A stretch of DNA of 64,000 nt from Nannochloropsis oceanica (lineage: Eukaryota; Sar; Eustigmatophyceae; Eustigmatales; Monodopsidaceae), in assembly GCA_004519485.1 (NCBI GenBank), contig CP038107.1, positions 124,001 to 188,000 of the forward strand. The letters run 5' to 3'. Both the position numbers and the translations under genes were made by a program. The notes below the pieces were generated by a model that searched no databases, was not told the DNA's origin, and saw only the letters and a program-made list of their open reading frames with translations. Shown here one piece after another: positions 32,900-44,749 of this stretch. How positions within the stretch are numbered: the first letter of the stretch is position 1; every line of letters starts with the position of its first letter.

Positions 32900-35800
32900 C
32901 TACTTTCCCTTTCCTCCCCCCTTCCCATCCCCAACAATAAAAGTTCGTATATCCCTCGTCCCTTCCGCGGCCTTCTCCATTCTCCCTTCCCTCCCCCGGA
33001 CCCTTAAAAGGGCTGTTTCTTTCGCGTGACAAGGCGTGCACAACGTCCGAAGGTTATCAAGCCCACACGCCCCCCCTCCTTCGATGACGGGTAACACATG
33101 GTCAGCCTGCCAAAAATGCCCCTCTTTGGGATCGAGCACCGCGGCTTTATCCACACATTTAAATGCACATTCCAAGGACATAAAATATTGGACTCGTTCC
33201 GGTGGGGTGAGTCGCTTTACATGTAGGAACAAGGCGTGACAATCAGTATTACAGAGCTGGCAGACGCCCTGCTCGAGCGCAAAAATCTGACGGCGGATTA
33301 GGGAGGAGGACCCGGCTCGAAGGAGGATTTCTTGTCCGCAGGCATAAGAACAGTAAAGATGCCGTGGACCATTATATTTGAATTCCCGGTCGGGGTTGGG
33401 GCCGGGAAACGAGGACGCTAGGGACTGACGAAGAGAAAGGTCCCGAAGGAGGAGGGGATCGGTGATGATTGTCTTGCAGAAGCTGCACTGGGGGGACTTG
33501 GATGAAGGAGGGAGAGAGGAAGGAAAAGATGACGCGCGGCCGCCGTTAACGTAGTCAAAGTTGTTGCTGATGTTGCTATTGCTTTCTTGGCTATGTGACG
33601 CGATGGCAGCCGTCATTGCCACCCTTTGCCGTTGCCGTTGTGCGTTGGGTATGTAGGGGGGAATGCCCCCTTGTAGCTGCTGTTGCTGCTGCTGCTGCTC
33701 CTGTCGATAATCCACGTACCGCTCATAACAAAGTTCCTTTCCTCCTCCTCCTATTCCATCCCCTACCTTCCATCTCTTCTCCATCTCGTCCTTCAACTGC
33801 TTCACAAGCGGCAACCTCAATTCCATCCTCCCTCTCTCCCCGCTTTCCCTCCCTCCTTCCCCGATCAGTATCATCTTCTCCCATCCCCTCAACTCCTCCC
33901 ACTCCTCTACAAATTCCTCGCACGCCACCAGGACGGCAACAGCAGGAGAAGACGCAGCAGCAGGCACCAGTAATCCCCTCCCTCCCTCCAGCACCTGGTA
34001 GCAGAGACCCAGTACCTCGAAGGGGGTATTGGTAAGCTCCAATGTCTCTCCGTCCATCAAGGAATAAAATTCTTCAACAGAGAAATTGAAGCAGACAGTG
34101 CGCCCTCCCTCCCTCCCTCTCCCTCCCTGCTCCGGTTCTTGGTACTCGACGCGGATGCGGCCAGTGTTAGCTGAGACAGAAAACGACAGGTTTAGGTCTC
34201 CTCCTCTTTCCCTCCTTCCGGCTTCATCCTCAGCACTCCTGCAGCTGCTGCTGCTGCTATTGCTGCTGCTGTCTCTACCGCGTTTTGCTGCCGCCACCGA
34301 CTTCAATTTCTTCCACACTGACTTCCCTTCCTCCCCTTTATTCTCTCCCCCCTCCCTCCCCCACTTCCTTCGATTATTGTACAACTCATGCTTGGGAGCA
34401 TTGGGGCCGAAGCCACGATGAGTTTCTAGCTCTCTCTTCTTCTTCGTTTTCCTTTTAATCTCCCTCCCTTCCTCGGTCTCCTTCTCCCCCTCTTCCGAAA
34501 AATTCTCTTTCTGCTGCTGGTGGTACTGCTGCTGAGTAGACTTGTCTTCATTCTCTTTCTCCTGCGAAGTCTGCTTTTGCTGCTTTTCCGTTATCACTCC
34601 CTCCCTCCCTTCCTCCCCCTCTTCCTCCTCTCCCTTGGGATCCGGACCCCCTTCCTTCAGCTGCGGCGGGAGCGTCACAGGAGCGTGAGAACCACACAGC
34701 TCACACACAACTGTTTTCTTATGTTGAAACTGCCGCTGCTGCTGCTGCTGCTGTTGAGAGGCAGGAAGGGAGGAAGGGAGGATGGACAAGGCTGGTGTGC
34801 TGTTGATGTAAGTGCACAAATGGCAAGTCCAGGTTGTTGTAGGAGGGGGAGGAGGAGGAGGGGGAGGAAGAGGAGGGGAGGGAACTGCTGCTGCTGCTGC
34901 TGCCGCCGTCGCCGCTGCTGTCACGGTGGAAGGAGAGGGAGGGAGGCCGGTTGAGGAGGCGAAATAGGGGGAGCAGATGGTGGAGGTCTTGAGTGTCGGG
35001 CTAACAGATGCTTCCACCAGATCAACCACCATTGGCACAGTTTTCGTGTTACTGCTGCTGTTCTTGTTCGTGTTGGTGTTGCTGCTGCTGCTGCTGCTGC
35101 CACTACTACATTTACTACCGCTGCCCTTCTTGTGCTGCTGAGCCTCCTCTTCCTCCCATTCTTCCTCGTCGTCCTCGTCAATCACAATCATCCTTTTTCC
35201 TCCGGACGAGCTAGCGTATGTTGCTGCTCCTCCTCCTCCTTCTCCTTCTCCTCCTCCTTCTCCTTCTCCTCCTCCTCCTCCTCCTCTTCCTCCTCCTCCT
35301 CCTCCTCTTCCTTCTCCTCCTCCTCCGCCAACTGCTGCTGACCCCGCCTTGGGTCTGGAAAAAAAGCTCCGCACATCACCTTTCGGGAAATACGCGCTCC
35401 TTGCTCCCCTTCCTCCAACCCTTCCTCCCCTCCCCCCCCCCCCCTCCTCCACATCTCCTCCCGCCCCATCCATCCCTCCTCCCTCCCCACCCGCAAAAAA
35501 CTCCACCAGCTCCTCCTCCCCCGTCCATGTCCTCCCTCCCGCCCTCCCTCCTGTCTTCACTAGCGCCGCTTCCATTTTCTCGTACTTCTTCCCATCTAAG
35601 GTTTCGCCAATCAGCTGCGTCTTTCTCCCCAGTACTCCCCAAATCAGAGAATCGACCGTTGCCCCTCCCTCCTTCCCTTTTCTTGTCTTTCCTCCTTTCT
35701 CTCCAGCAGCACCACCAGCACCGCCAGCACCAGCGGCCATCAGATAGGTGATGTTGACAGACTTTTTTTGCCCGATGCGGTGGGCTCGGTCTTCCGCCTG

Positions 35801-37791
35801 CAACAGCACACCAGGCGTCCACCTGCAGGAGGGAGGGAGACAGGGAGGGAGGAATGAAGGGAGGAAGTTTGCAGAGAAGGGACAATTCAGTTTCCATTGG
35901 GAGCTACATCGGCTCATTCCTCCTCCCCCCTCCCTCCCTTCCTCCCTCCCTCCCTCCCTTCCTCCCTCCCTCCCTCCCTCCCTCCCTCCTTTCCTCCCTC
36001 CCTCTCTCCTTCGACGTACGACAACTCCGCAAAACACACATGCCCCGCAGCTGTGAGTGTGATCCCTTGCCCCGCCGCTGTCAAAGACAGGAAGGCCAGG
36101 CGACACTGAGCATTCTCCTGGAATATCTTCACCAACACCGCCCTCTCCAATGTCGGCGTGCTGCCATCGATCCGAATGTACCGTCTCCCTCCTCCCCCTC
36201 CCACTCCTCCTCCTTCTCCACCTCCTCCCTTCCCTCCTTTCTTTACCATCCCCCCTCCTCCTCTTCCTCCTTCTTTCAACCTGACCGCCCACCCCTCCAG
36301 GGCATCCAACACCACCTGATGATGCGCAAACACCAGCAACTTGCCTCCCCCCCTTCCTCCCTCCCCCTCTCCCTCCGTTCCTCCTCCACTCCCCTCCCAC
36401 CAGTCCTGAAGCCAAGACAGAACCCCCTCTATCTTTGCCTCGCCCGTCAATCGATATCCTTCCTGCAGTAACCTGCCCGACTCAAACCTTCCCGACCCTT
36501 CCCCCCTCCCCCCCTCTACCCCCGGGAGGAAGGGCGTGGCAAACGGCAGACCACCGAGGGGAGTCAGTCCTTGAAGTTGCGTCATGATTGCTTGGAGTTC
36601 TTTCGTCTTCCCGGGGCTTAACTCGACAACGACGCGTTGACGCACCTTAGACGGCAATTCGCTCAAAACTTCATTCTTGAGACGGCGGATCATCACACGC
36701 TAGGGAGGGAGGGAGGGAGGGAGGGACGGTGAATTCACACGGGTACTGCGGCCAGCTCCAGAAGGAGACAAGAAGGGAAGAAGGAGGGTAGAAAAGGAGA
36801 GAAGGGAGAGAAGGAAGGAAGGGAGGAAGGGAGGGAGGGAGAGTATGCGTACTTTGAGCTTCTCGTGCAGTTCAGGCACATGCGACGCCCCGCTCACGTC
36901 CCACCCAAATGGGCCGTTGTGTGCATTGCAATACCGTTGAGTATATCCCGAAAAGGTCCCAAAAAGAGTCGGGGCGATGGCCGAGAGCTGGGGATAAAGT
37001 TCCACGGGACGGGCGAGGGCAGGGGTGCCAGAGAGGAGAATGACGCGCTTCGCCTGAGGGAGGAAAGGGGAGGAAGGGAGGGAGGGAGGGAGGAGGGAAT
37101 GGTAGCTTGGGATGAAAAGAATCAGGATAAAAATACAGAAGAAGATACTTCACACACAGTCGAACGGCAATGCTCCTTGACTTTCATTCACGTCGAACAC
37201 GACTATAAATGCCTGTGCCCATACCTGCTTTAGAATAGGCGATAACAGCTGGTTCCGCTGCGAGTTCTGGCTCTTGATGCTGTGACTCTCATCCAGCACC
37301 ACCACCTGCGGCTTGGCCCTCTGCAGGGCCTCCACCACCGGGGCACTTAGCGAGAGCATGCCGTACGTCAATAACACTACATCCGCGTCGCGTAAGGCTT
37401 CCACATCATTCCGTGATCGGACCATTCGAATGCGGGCGGGGTCGAGCTTCGTCCACCGCTCCAGCTCAGTGGCCCAACTAAATTTGACAGAGGAAGGGAC
37501 CACCACCAAGGCTGGGAAGTCCTGATGAAAGTGGAGCATGATCCCAATCGCCTGTAGCGTTTTGCCTAGACCCATTTCGTCAGCAATGAGGAGGCGCCCT
37601 TGATTCTTCACACCGAAGGCGATGCCATCCCTCTGAAAAGGCATCAGCCGCCGGTGGAACTGGTCACTCAGCAAGCTTGGAAATGGAGCTCCAGGACAGG
37701 ACATGAGATCGGCGGTGGCAGGCGCCAGCGATGAAGGAACGGGAGCGGGGAGAAGCGAGGCTTGACAGCCGGAAGAGGATGCCATGGCCAT
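32900..37791 (-). CDS. ZRANB3: ZRANB3-like annealing helicase with NZF zinc finger and HNH nuclease domain
   Basis: Four exons, 37791-37225, 37053-36853, 36699-36020 and 35822-32900, give 1456 residues (phases 0, 0, 2). SNF2 motor: LLIADEMGLGKT (71-78 is the Walker loop), VVVLDESHS, RVILLSGTPAL, then RYIRIDGST, AFLSLTAAGQGITLTAA and AEDRAHRIGQ near residue 495. A PIP-box-like KGDVRSFF sits near 630, close in form to that of animal ZRANB3. A RanBP2/NZF finger begins WTCHLCTYINS near 814 and closes with VVCELCGS. The C-terminus has SPQCSFCKTII, GVCQLCNTDCHALFLHVKRL, an HNH core GHFWQADHVLPVIEGGG and NLRTLCTPCHAKET (about 1337-1410). This domain order defines ZRANB3, which anneals stalled replication forks and cuts fork structures via HNH, recruited by PCNA and polyubiquitin. 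All HNH residues look intact. Glu/Gly/Ser runs lengthen it beyond the animal protein. Confidence 0.92.
35930..36000 (-). repeat. GGGA/AGGA-rich repeat (CCCT on + strand) in ZRANB3 intron 3
   Basis: Imperfect CCCT/CCTT array on the + strand, hence G-rich in the gene's sense strand, starting just after the donor at 36019. The other end of the same intron is C-rich before the acceptor. Confidence 0.8.
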
Positions 37792-38137
37792 GGCGGCTGT
37801 GCAGGTAGAAGGGCATGAAGTAGCAAAGGAAAGGTGATGAGCGCGGGTGTGGGGAGAGTAGAGAAGGAAGATATGCCTAGATGTGTCAAAGGTGTTAACG
37901 CAGCTCCATGCTCCACGGCAAAGCTGTGTGGGGTGGGATGGTGCTGGTGCGGTTTTCTGATGCCTGATAAAATCAGCGAGTAGGCGAGGGTCTTTCCAAT
38001 GACCCTATTACATCCACACCTACGGAAAGTTTACGAACAAACACACAAATACAGACAAAAGCCAGGCCAACGATAGGGTACTGCACGCGTTCTAGCCTGT
38101 CACAATCCTCCTCCGCGCGACACATAGCGAAAGGAAG
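37792..38137. promoter_or_regulatory. Probable shared promoter of ZRANB3 and mitochondrial RRF genes
   Basis: The opposed start codons are 346 bases apart. No TATA box is evident. Shared promoter use is inferred from spacing. Confidence 0.45.
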
Positions 38138-39240
38138 ATGAGGCGCCTTTCTTCCACGATCTTCGCACCCCGTCGAGGACTCTGCAGGGTGACGCTATCC
38201 TCTGCAATTAACACCAGGACAAGACCAACACTCATGCCTAAGGTGTTGAGAGCAACACATCCGTCCCAATCCGTCCGTCTCTTCAGCAAGAAAGGTACGT
38301 AAGTTAAGATTTAGAAGAGGCGGCGAGCTTGATAACCTCCTCCCCTTCAGAATCCCCCCTCCTTCCATTCTGTTCCACCTCATTGGCTCTCCATGCACGT
38401 CTACCCATCTCACCCTCCCACATCACCTCCTTTCCTTCTAGACAAGAAGAATACCGCCGCCCCCGCCCATCACACTGCTCCCCACCACAAGCATGCCCCG
38501 TCCGTGGGTGGCACGACACACAACGAAGAACCACTGGTCGACTTGGCGAAGCTACAAGCCAAAATGGAACGTGCCTTGACGACGCTGCAGAAAGAATTTT
38601 CGGGCGTGCGAGGCGGAAGACCCGACCCAGGAATGTTCGATCATTTGCACGTTCAAGCCTATGGGAGAAGCACACCCTTGTCAGAGGTGGCACAGGTATG
38701 AAAGTAGGGAAAGGGGAAAGAAGGGAGGGAGGGGGTATTGGAAAGTTGTAACAAAACGAGGAGAATACGCTTATACATTTGTTTACCCCTTCTCAAGTTA
38801 CTTCCTCTGCTCCTCCGTTCTACCTTTCACTGTAGGTGACTATCAAAAGCCCGACCCTCGCCGTTATCAACGTGTACGATCCGGAAGTCCTTTCAAGCGT
38901 TAACGAAGCCATCAAAAGCAGCAAGCTGGAACTCAATCCCCGGGTTGACGGCAATGTGGTCTCAGTCCCCCTTCCTAAACCGTCTGCGGAGACTCGAGAG
39001 AGCTACGTGAAATTAGTCAGTCGGTATACAGAAACGGCCCGACAGAATATTAGAAAGGTCAGGAGGGAGGGCCTGGATAGAGTCAAGAGAGGAGGGGAAG
39101 GAGGGAAGGAGGGAAGAACTGGCGTGGGCGAAGACGAAGTTAGGAGAAATGAGAAATTGATAGAAGCCATGACGGAGGAGTGGGTAAAAAAGGCGGGGGA
39201 AATGCTGGAGAGGAAAAGGAAGGAGATTTTGACTGTGTAG
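38138..39240 (+). CDS. MRRF: Ribosome recycling factor, mitochondrial
   Basis: Three exons, 38138-38294, 38442-38695 and 38836-39240, give 271 residues (phases 1, 0). Exon 1 encodes an Arg/Ser-rich presequence without acids (MRRLSSTIFAPRRG, SVRLFSKK), typical for mitochondrial import. The mature part has RRF family blocks: AKLQAKMERALTTLQKEFSG, RGGRPDPGMFDHLHVQAYG, STPLSEVAQVTIKSPTLAVI, EAIKSSKLELNPRVDGNVV, VPLPKPSAETRESYVKLV and ARQNIRKVRREGLDRVK. RRF, with EF-G, splits post-termination ribosomes. The helix hairpin that normally runs unbroken is interrupted by a GGEGGKEGRTG insert of low complexity before the last helix. The exon 1 start is the only ATG that gives a presequence. IF2, at 50560-54407, is a second mitochondrial translation factor in the window. 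Confidence 0.92.
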
Positions 39241-39470
39241 AGGGTCGGCTCATGGAGAGGAAGACGTGAATGAAGGAGTGTTATGGAGAGGAAACACAAA
39301 CTCTTTGCGGGTGCTTTCGAGCAGAAAGAGCGGCGGAAATTTATACGAAGAGAAAGAACGAAGATAGAATGACGAATAAGAGCAACAATTCAATAGCCAA
39401 TTACGATTCACTTGTTCATTTGCACCCTTTTATGTGATTGTCAATCTTCACCACGTTCTATCCTTCTACT

Positions 39471-40241
39471 CTATGCCCGTGGCTGCCTTTCCGGAGGGAA
39501 GAACGCCCTCAACCACCTCGCTTCCGCTGCCATGTCCTCCTCCGTCCTCGGCCTCCTCTCTATATCCAAATCAAAATGCTTGTGCAGCTGCACTCCGTCC
39601 AACGCCTCATAAACTTGATCGTTGGGAGTGAAGTCCCCTTCTTTTCTGGGTAACACGTGGACGTGAACGTGAGGCACCGTCTGACCCGCGGCCTTCCCGT
39701 CCTGCATCGAAATCGTCAAACCCTCCCCTCCGTTGATCCTTTCCAACACCGGTCCAATCTCATGCACAGCAAGGTATAAATCGCTTACTTCCTCGGGGCG
39801 CAGGTCTGCGAAACGGTCTACGACACGGTAAGGCAAGACGAGGATGTGACAGGGGACTAGAGGTTTAAGATTGACGATGGCCGTGCTGTATGCGGATTGA
39901 TAAAATACTTGGTCTGCCGAAATTTTGTATGGACCGAAGAGGAGGGGAGATGGTAAGGGCGGAGAAGATGAAGAGCTTCTAACTCCGTTGGAGGAGGAGG
40001 AATACATGCGGAGGAGGATGGGGCCCGGGTGGAAGTGAGGGTGACCCCGAGGACGTAGAGGAGGGGCAACGGTGAATGAGGTGACGCCTGGGAAGCACAG
40101 CAAAGCAGTGGCTGTCGCAGCTGCAGCAGCTGCAGTTGCCCGAAATCGATGGCGTCGAGGGACAACAGTCGATAAGGAGACAGAAGTGGAGGAGAGAATA
40201 CCCCGGAGGGTACGTGCAGTCAGGCTGAGGCTAGGAAGCAT
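39471..40241 (-). CDS. FHIT: FHIT-like HIT hydrolase with organelle presequence
   Basis: 256 residues. The last 150 match FHIT closely: FGPYKISADQVFYQSAYSTA, NLKPLVPCHILVLPYRVVDR, FADLRPEEVSDLYL, LTISMQDGKAAGQTVPH, and the histidine triad HVHVHVLPRKEGDF. FHIT proteins cleave diadenosine triphosphate to AMP and ADP using the middle triad histidine. The N-terminal 100 residues are absent from animal FHIT: Ser/Thr/Arg-rich start, an Ala-rich stretch, then LLCFPGVTSFTVAPPL, which looks like a signal and Phe-type plastid transit, although a mitochondrial role cannot be excluded. An internal ATG (MYSSSSNG) could give a short cytosolic form. Single exon, divergent from the next gene. Confidence 0.88.
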   Translation of the reverse strand: MLPSLSLTARTLRGILSSTSVSLSTVVPRRHRFRATAAAAAATATALLCFPGVTSFTVAPPLRPRGHPHFHPGPILLRMYSSSSNGVRSSSSSPPLPSPLLFGPYKISADQVFYQSAYSTAIVNLKPLVPCHILVLPYRVVDRFADLRPEEVSDLYLAVHEIGPVLERINGGEGLTISMQDGKAAGQTVPHVHVHVLPRKEGDFTPNDQVYEALDGVQLHKHFDLDIERRPRTEEDMAAEARWLRAFFPPERQPRA

Positions 40242-40636
40242 GTAGGGGGACGGGCGGGAAAGAGGACTTCTTACAGGGCGGAGAGCATTGTCTTGCTTGA
40301 AAATGTACTCTCACACCTGTCGAAGTTATGTGTCCAATGATTGGTGTGGTAATAATTCGGAAGTGAAGCATTCAGCCTTCCGTCTCGCATCATCGCTGTT
40401 GATTGTGTTGTGACGAGCCTGGCGATGTAGATGCCGCGTCCTGCGGACAGGCAATGTATACACCGCACATACCACCACTCATGCAATCACTTGGCACACA
40501 TCTTGACAGAGGCCTCGCGGTGGCGATTCTACCAAGGCGTCTTCATTTTTGCATTCGTACTTGTGTCTTGGTGCCATTTACGCCCTCCCCCACCACCGTA
40601 TCGTCTGCAACTCGTCGCCTCAGACGCTCCCAGACA
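40242..40636. promoter_or_regulatory. Probable shared promoter region between FHIT-like and unrecognised six-exon gene
   Basis: 395 bases between opposed start codons. The right gene's frame is open through part of it, from 40403, so a longer N-terminus for that gene is possible. No promoter motif identified. Confidence 0.4.
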
Positions 40637-43103
40637 ATGACTACCGCACCTGTGGCACCACCACCGCCGCTGGCAGAGCTGTCGCCAGAGGAAGAACAAG
40701 CCCTTCTTGCGCACCCTATGCTCGAGGGCGTCCTGCCCTTGCACGAGACATCGGATATGGTCTTGGTCATTCGTTTGCGCCGGTACGTAGTGTGGAAGTG
40801 AATATTGACACCTCTTTTCCAACCCGCTCAAGTACATTATCCTCCGCGTGTAACACAGGATTATCGAAGGAAAACAGACGGGCTTAGCGCAGGTGCTGAT
40901 GAAACATTACCGCTTTTGGTACCACGACAAGATGCACGAGACGAGCCAGGTACGAATTTTGGGGGGGTAGAGGGAGAGGGAGAGCTTGGGGTTCCAGCAA
41001 CATTCAAAGAAGTCAACAAGTGATTGCCATGCGGTTAAAAGACAGACTTCTTTACCTTCTAGATGATCTATCTTGACCGGTTGATAATAAGAGAGTGTTT
41101 CAATAAATGCCTCTTCCATGCATAAAGAACTCGTGCGTCACAACCTCCTTTTCCGTCGAACCAATGCTCATACAGATCCCTCCCTCTTCTCGTTTTCTAT
41201 AACCCATGTCTCCACAGGTATTCTGGACCGAGAACCATTTCATAATGTCTCAGTCATCTGAGCATCTGCTGCGGGAGTTCCTTGGCTTGTCCATTCCGCC
41301 CTCCCTGCATTACCGGCTCGGTACCTACCTGAACCTCAAGCTTACTCTCGGTGCGTAAACCCCTTTACCTTTCCTCCTTCCATGGCTCCCAGTGGGATAT
41401 AGGCAAATCTACTTCAAGGCGGGACAAATTCGTAGTACCTTATTGTTTCTTCTGGACAGCCCTCTACTTATATGACTGAAACCTCCCTTCCTTACCCTCC
41501 CTCGTCCTCCCTTTACAGGTCTGGCCGAATTCCTGTCACCCGTCTATTACCCCTTCACTATCGCCTCCCTCCTCAATCTTTTCGACTTCACTCATTCCCC
41601 CACAATCCGTACCAAGTGCCAGCAACTCCTCGATCTCATGGCGCATCAAGTCCTCTCCGTCTGCCTCCCTGACGGCTCCTTCGTCTCTCCCTCTGGCCGT
41701 TCCTATGCCCGTCACCGTCGTGCTACCACGGGCCACCATCTCTCCTTTTTCATCGATTACATAATCACACGCACAAACATTCCTTCTCCTCCCGATGCCC
41801 CCGAAAGTGCCTTGCGAGAGGCGGTCAAAACGACCTCCTACTTGCCCTCCGAGTGGGTGTATGCGAACTACAAAGCACTGGTGACCGACGTTGAGATACC
41901 CCTCTCCCCTACCTGGAAGGAACTGAGTGCCTTTCTGGATGCACGCAGGGAGGGCGGGAAGGAGCAGGGGGGAAGGGAGGGAGGGATGCCCTTGGATGAG
42001 CGGGTGTCGACCCTGTGGAGTTACGGGGCGTATTTTCATCCGCAGGCGGTGTTGGAGATCATCCCCTTCATGGACGAGACGGACCTTTGGAAGCATCCCC
42101 ACTTTGAGGCAGCGGCGCCTGCAAGGAAGTTTTTGGGGTTGTGGTGCCCAGCGTGTGGGTTGAGAGGGTGTCTTACGTGCATGTCGCATTCATGTTTGAT
42201 AAAACCGTTGGTGATGGGCGCGCTTCTAACGGGCGCCCAACTGGCGGTCCACAAGGAGGGCAACGTCCTCTTGTCGTCTCTGGTGGGCGGGTTCAATGCT
42301 GGGCTGCCCGCGTTTCAACAGTGGTACGTGCTTATGAATGAAAAAACGTAGAAAATGAAAGGGAAAGAGAACGCAAGGCTTGTCGATCTGCGCTTGCTCC
42401 TTACCCTCCCTCCACGAAACCCGCCCTCCCTCTCTTCTTCAGGCCCTGGGCTGTTAATTTAGCTGGCATTCCCATTTGGTGCACGTTCGGTCCTGTGGAG
42501 GCTGGTTCCATCGGCCGTCGGCTTGGTAATGCCTCCGCAGGTGCAGAGATGAGCACCGCCCGTGTGACACCTTTCATGAAGCAGGAGAAAAATGTGCTCC
42601 ACGCTGTCTATTCATCGGCTTCTTGCGGGCTGGCATGGTGGAACCGGAATTTGAGGCCCTGCGTTCGGTGGCCACTTGAGGAGATGGAGGTATGCCTGTC
42701 TATAGACCCTCCCTTTGTACTTTTCGTCCTTCTTGCTTATGTTTGCGTTCCTTCCCTCTCTCCTCTCTCCCTCCCTCCCGTCCGCCCTTCGCCACTCTTG
42801 TAGGAAACCGGCTCTCTTCTTCTCACCCCTTTCCGTGACAAACCTTCCTTCTTCTCCACCGCCTGCTGCTCGTCTCGAAGACCAGATATCTGGCGGTGGG
42901 GAAGGAAGGGTACAGCCGTCGTTGCGTGGACCGTGCGACGGTTGGAAGTAACGGTCGTTGTACGGGACCTGAAAGCCGCCGAGTGTTCGATGACTGAATT
43001 TCTGGTGGGACTGAAGGAGGAGTTTGAGGGAGGGGGAAGAAGGGAGGAAGATACAAAAGGAGAGGGGAAGGGGGTCAGGGATAATGGGATGGGGACGTCA
43101 TAA
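40637..43103 (+). CDS. Unrecognised protein with a WTENH motif, six exons
   Basis: Exons 40637-40782, 40859-40949, 41218-41350, 41519-42323, 42443-42689 and 42804-43103 (phases 2, 0, 1, 2, 0) give 573 residues without a stop. It looks all-helical and soluble: LVIRLRRIIEGKQTGLAQVL, VFWTENHFIMSQSSEHLLRE, YRLGTYLNLKLTLGLAEFLS, SPVYYPFTIASLLNLFDFTH, LDLMAHQVLSVCLPDGSFVS and later WPWAVNLAGIPIWCTFGPVE. The WTENH box recalls large uncharacterised bacterial proteins with W-[ST]-E-N-H and alpha/alpha-toroid-like folds, which would suggest polysaccharide handling, but I cannot confirm this. The C-terminal beta-rich block (DIWRWGRKGTAVVAWTVRRL) fits such a two-domain layout. No signal peptide from the chosen ATG; the frame upstream to 40403 could add one. 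Confidence 0.72.
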
Positions 43104-43725
43104 TCGGCCACTTTGGGGAAGGAGGGCGAGGGGTGGATGTAGTGGAAGGAGGGCGGACTGTAGCAAAGGGGAATCCTGCAATTTTACAAATGAGTCAGAG
43201 AGTAGGAAGGGAGGGTGCCGTGTAGGGAGGGTAAATATGTGCATGTGCAAGAGGAAAGGAAGCAATATGATACGATTGTGAATGCATGACAAGCGAGAGA
43301 AGCGGAAAAGTGGCTTGGCAGACCACCAGAAATTGAAAACAATGAAGAAATAATGGGTATTGTCCGTAAAAATACGCAATAAGTCTCGAATAAAGGCATT
43401 CTCCTCCCTTCTCTCATCTCAGACAAATCACAGCTTTCTCGTTACAGCTCTACCACATCTTCTTTTCAAATATCCATTTCCCTACAAGCAGTCAGGGATA
43501 CGTATATGACGAGGAAAAATAACCCAACACGTGCATCTGAGGACAGCGTTGCCTTTCTTCTCTTATAATCCAGCGATTAAATCAGGTCTGTTCTCCGTTT
43601 TCATCCTATCGTCTGCTTCGTCCACTCACACGTCGTCGTTTTCATGTCACTTGCGTCTTGCGTCCAATGTATCTACTCCCCTGCCACAAGGTCCTTTCTC
43701 ACCCTCCCTCCCTCATTCCATTTAT
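43104..43725. other. Convergent intergenic region
   Basis: About 620 bases between two 3' ends. G-rich just after the + gene, AT-richer in the middle. Probably 3' UTRs; nothing recognised. Confidence 0.5.
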
Positions 43726-44705
43726 CTATTTCCCGTCTTTCAAAGAATTCAACTTCGCCACTACTTCCTGTACCCCATCCCGCACCTTAATCCGCAACGT
43801 CATCATGTCCTTCGCAGGCGTCCCGTCAAAGACCGGCTTGCACGCAAACACCACACTGCTAGATTGGTCCATGGCGCTGAAATTCATTTGAGAGCTCAAC
43901 CCGCAGGACAAGACGACTTTGCCCGTGATGTTCCGGACGGCCATCCACTGTTTTCTGGCGGCCGTGTCGCGGTACAGCCCTGAAGGAGGGAGGGACGGAG
44001 GGAGGCAGAGGGAAAGGAAGCAGGCAGGGAAAAGTGAGAAGGGTTAGAACACGAGGTGCCCTGACCTTAGGTGTGCATGACAAAGATACACATGACCATC
44101 AATACACGGGAAAAGACAAACATGGCAATCAACTAGAAACACGTAAGAATAAGAGAATGAAGACACCAAGACGTACCTAACGAGCCCTTGCCCATATCCA
44201 CCCACGTTTTGTTCTCTTTATCCAGTCTATACACGCGAACCGGGTCTTTTTCAAACACCTCGTTGGGGTCTTTGCCCTGCTTCACCGCCTTGTCGGGTGC
44301 CAGCAACGGCATCGCATCCTCTTCCTCCCCCCTTCCCTCCCCCTCGCCTGCGGTCGGTTCGGTGGGAGCAGGAGGAGCAGCAGCGTGTGTGGCAGAAGCG
44401 AAGGCAGGGAGAGAGTGAAATGTGCTGTTAGAGGCGGAAGGAGTAGCAGCAGGATTACCGAAGTTCAATGTCTGCGGCTTGAAGGAGAAAGGCGTGCTGC
44501 TAATACTACTACCACTACTGCTGCTACTGCTGCTGCTTACTGGTAAGTGCACTGCCCCAAAAAGAGGGTAAGCGCTTGCACCTCCTGCCCCTCCCACTCC
44601 TCCGCCTCCGAGGGACGGGTTGGGGAAAGCAGGGAGGGAAGGGACGCCAGAGGAAGAAGAGAATGAAGATGCGGGCGCTCGATGTTGTTCCTGTTGCTGT
44701 TGTTT

Positions 44706-44749
<44 letters not shown>

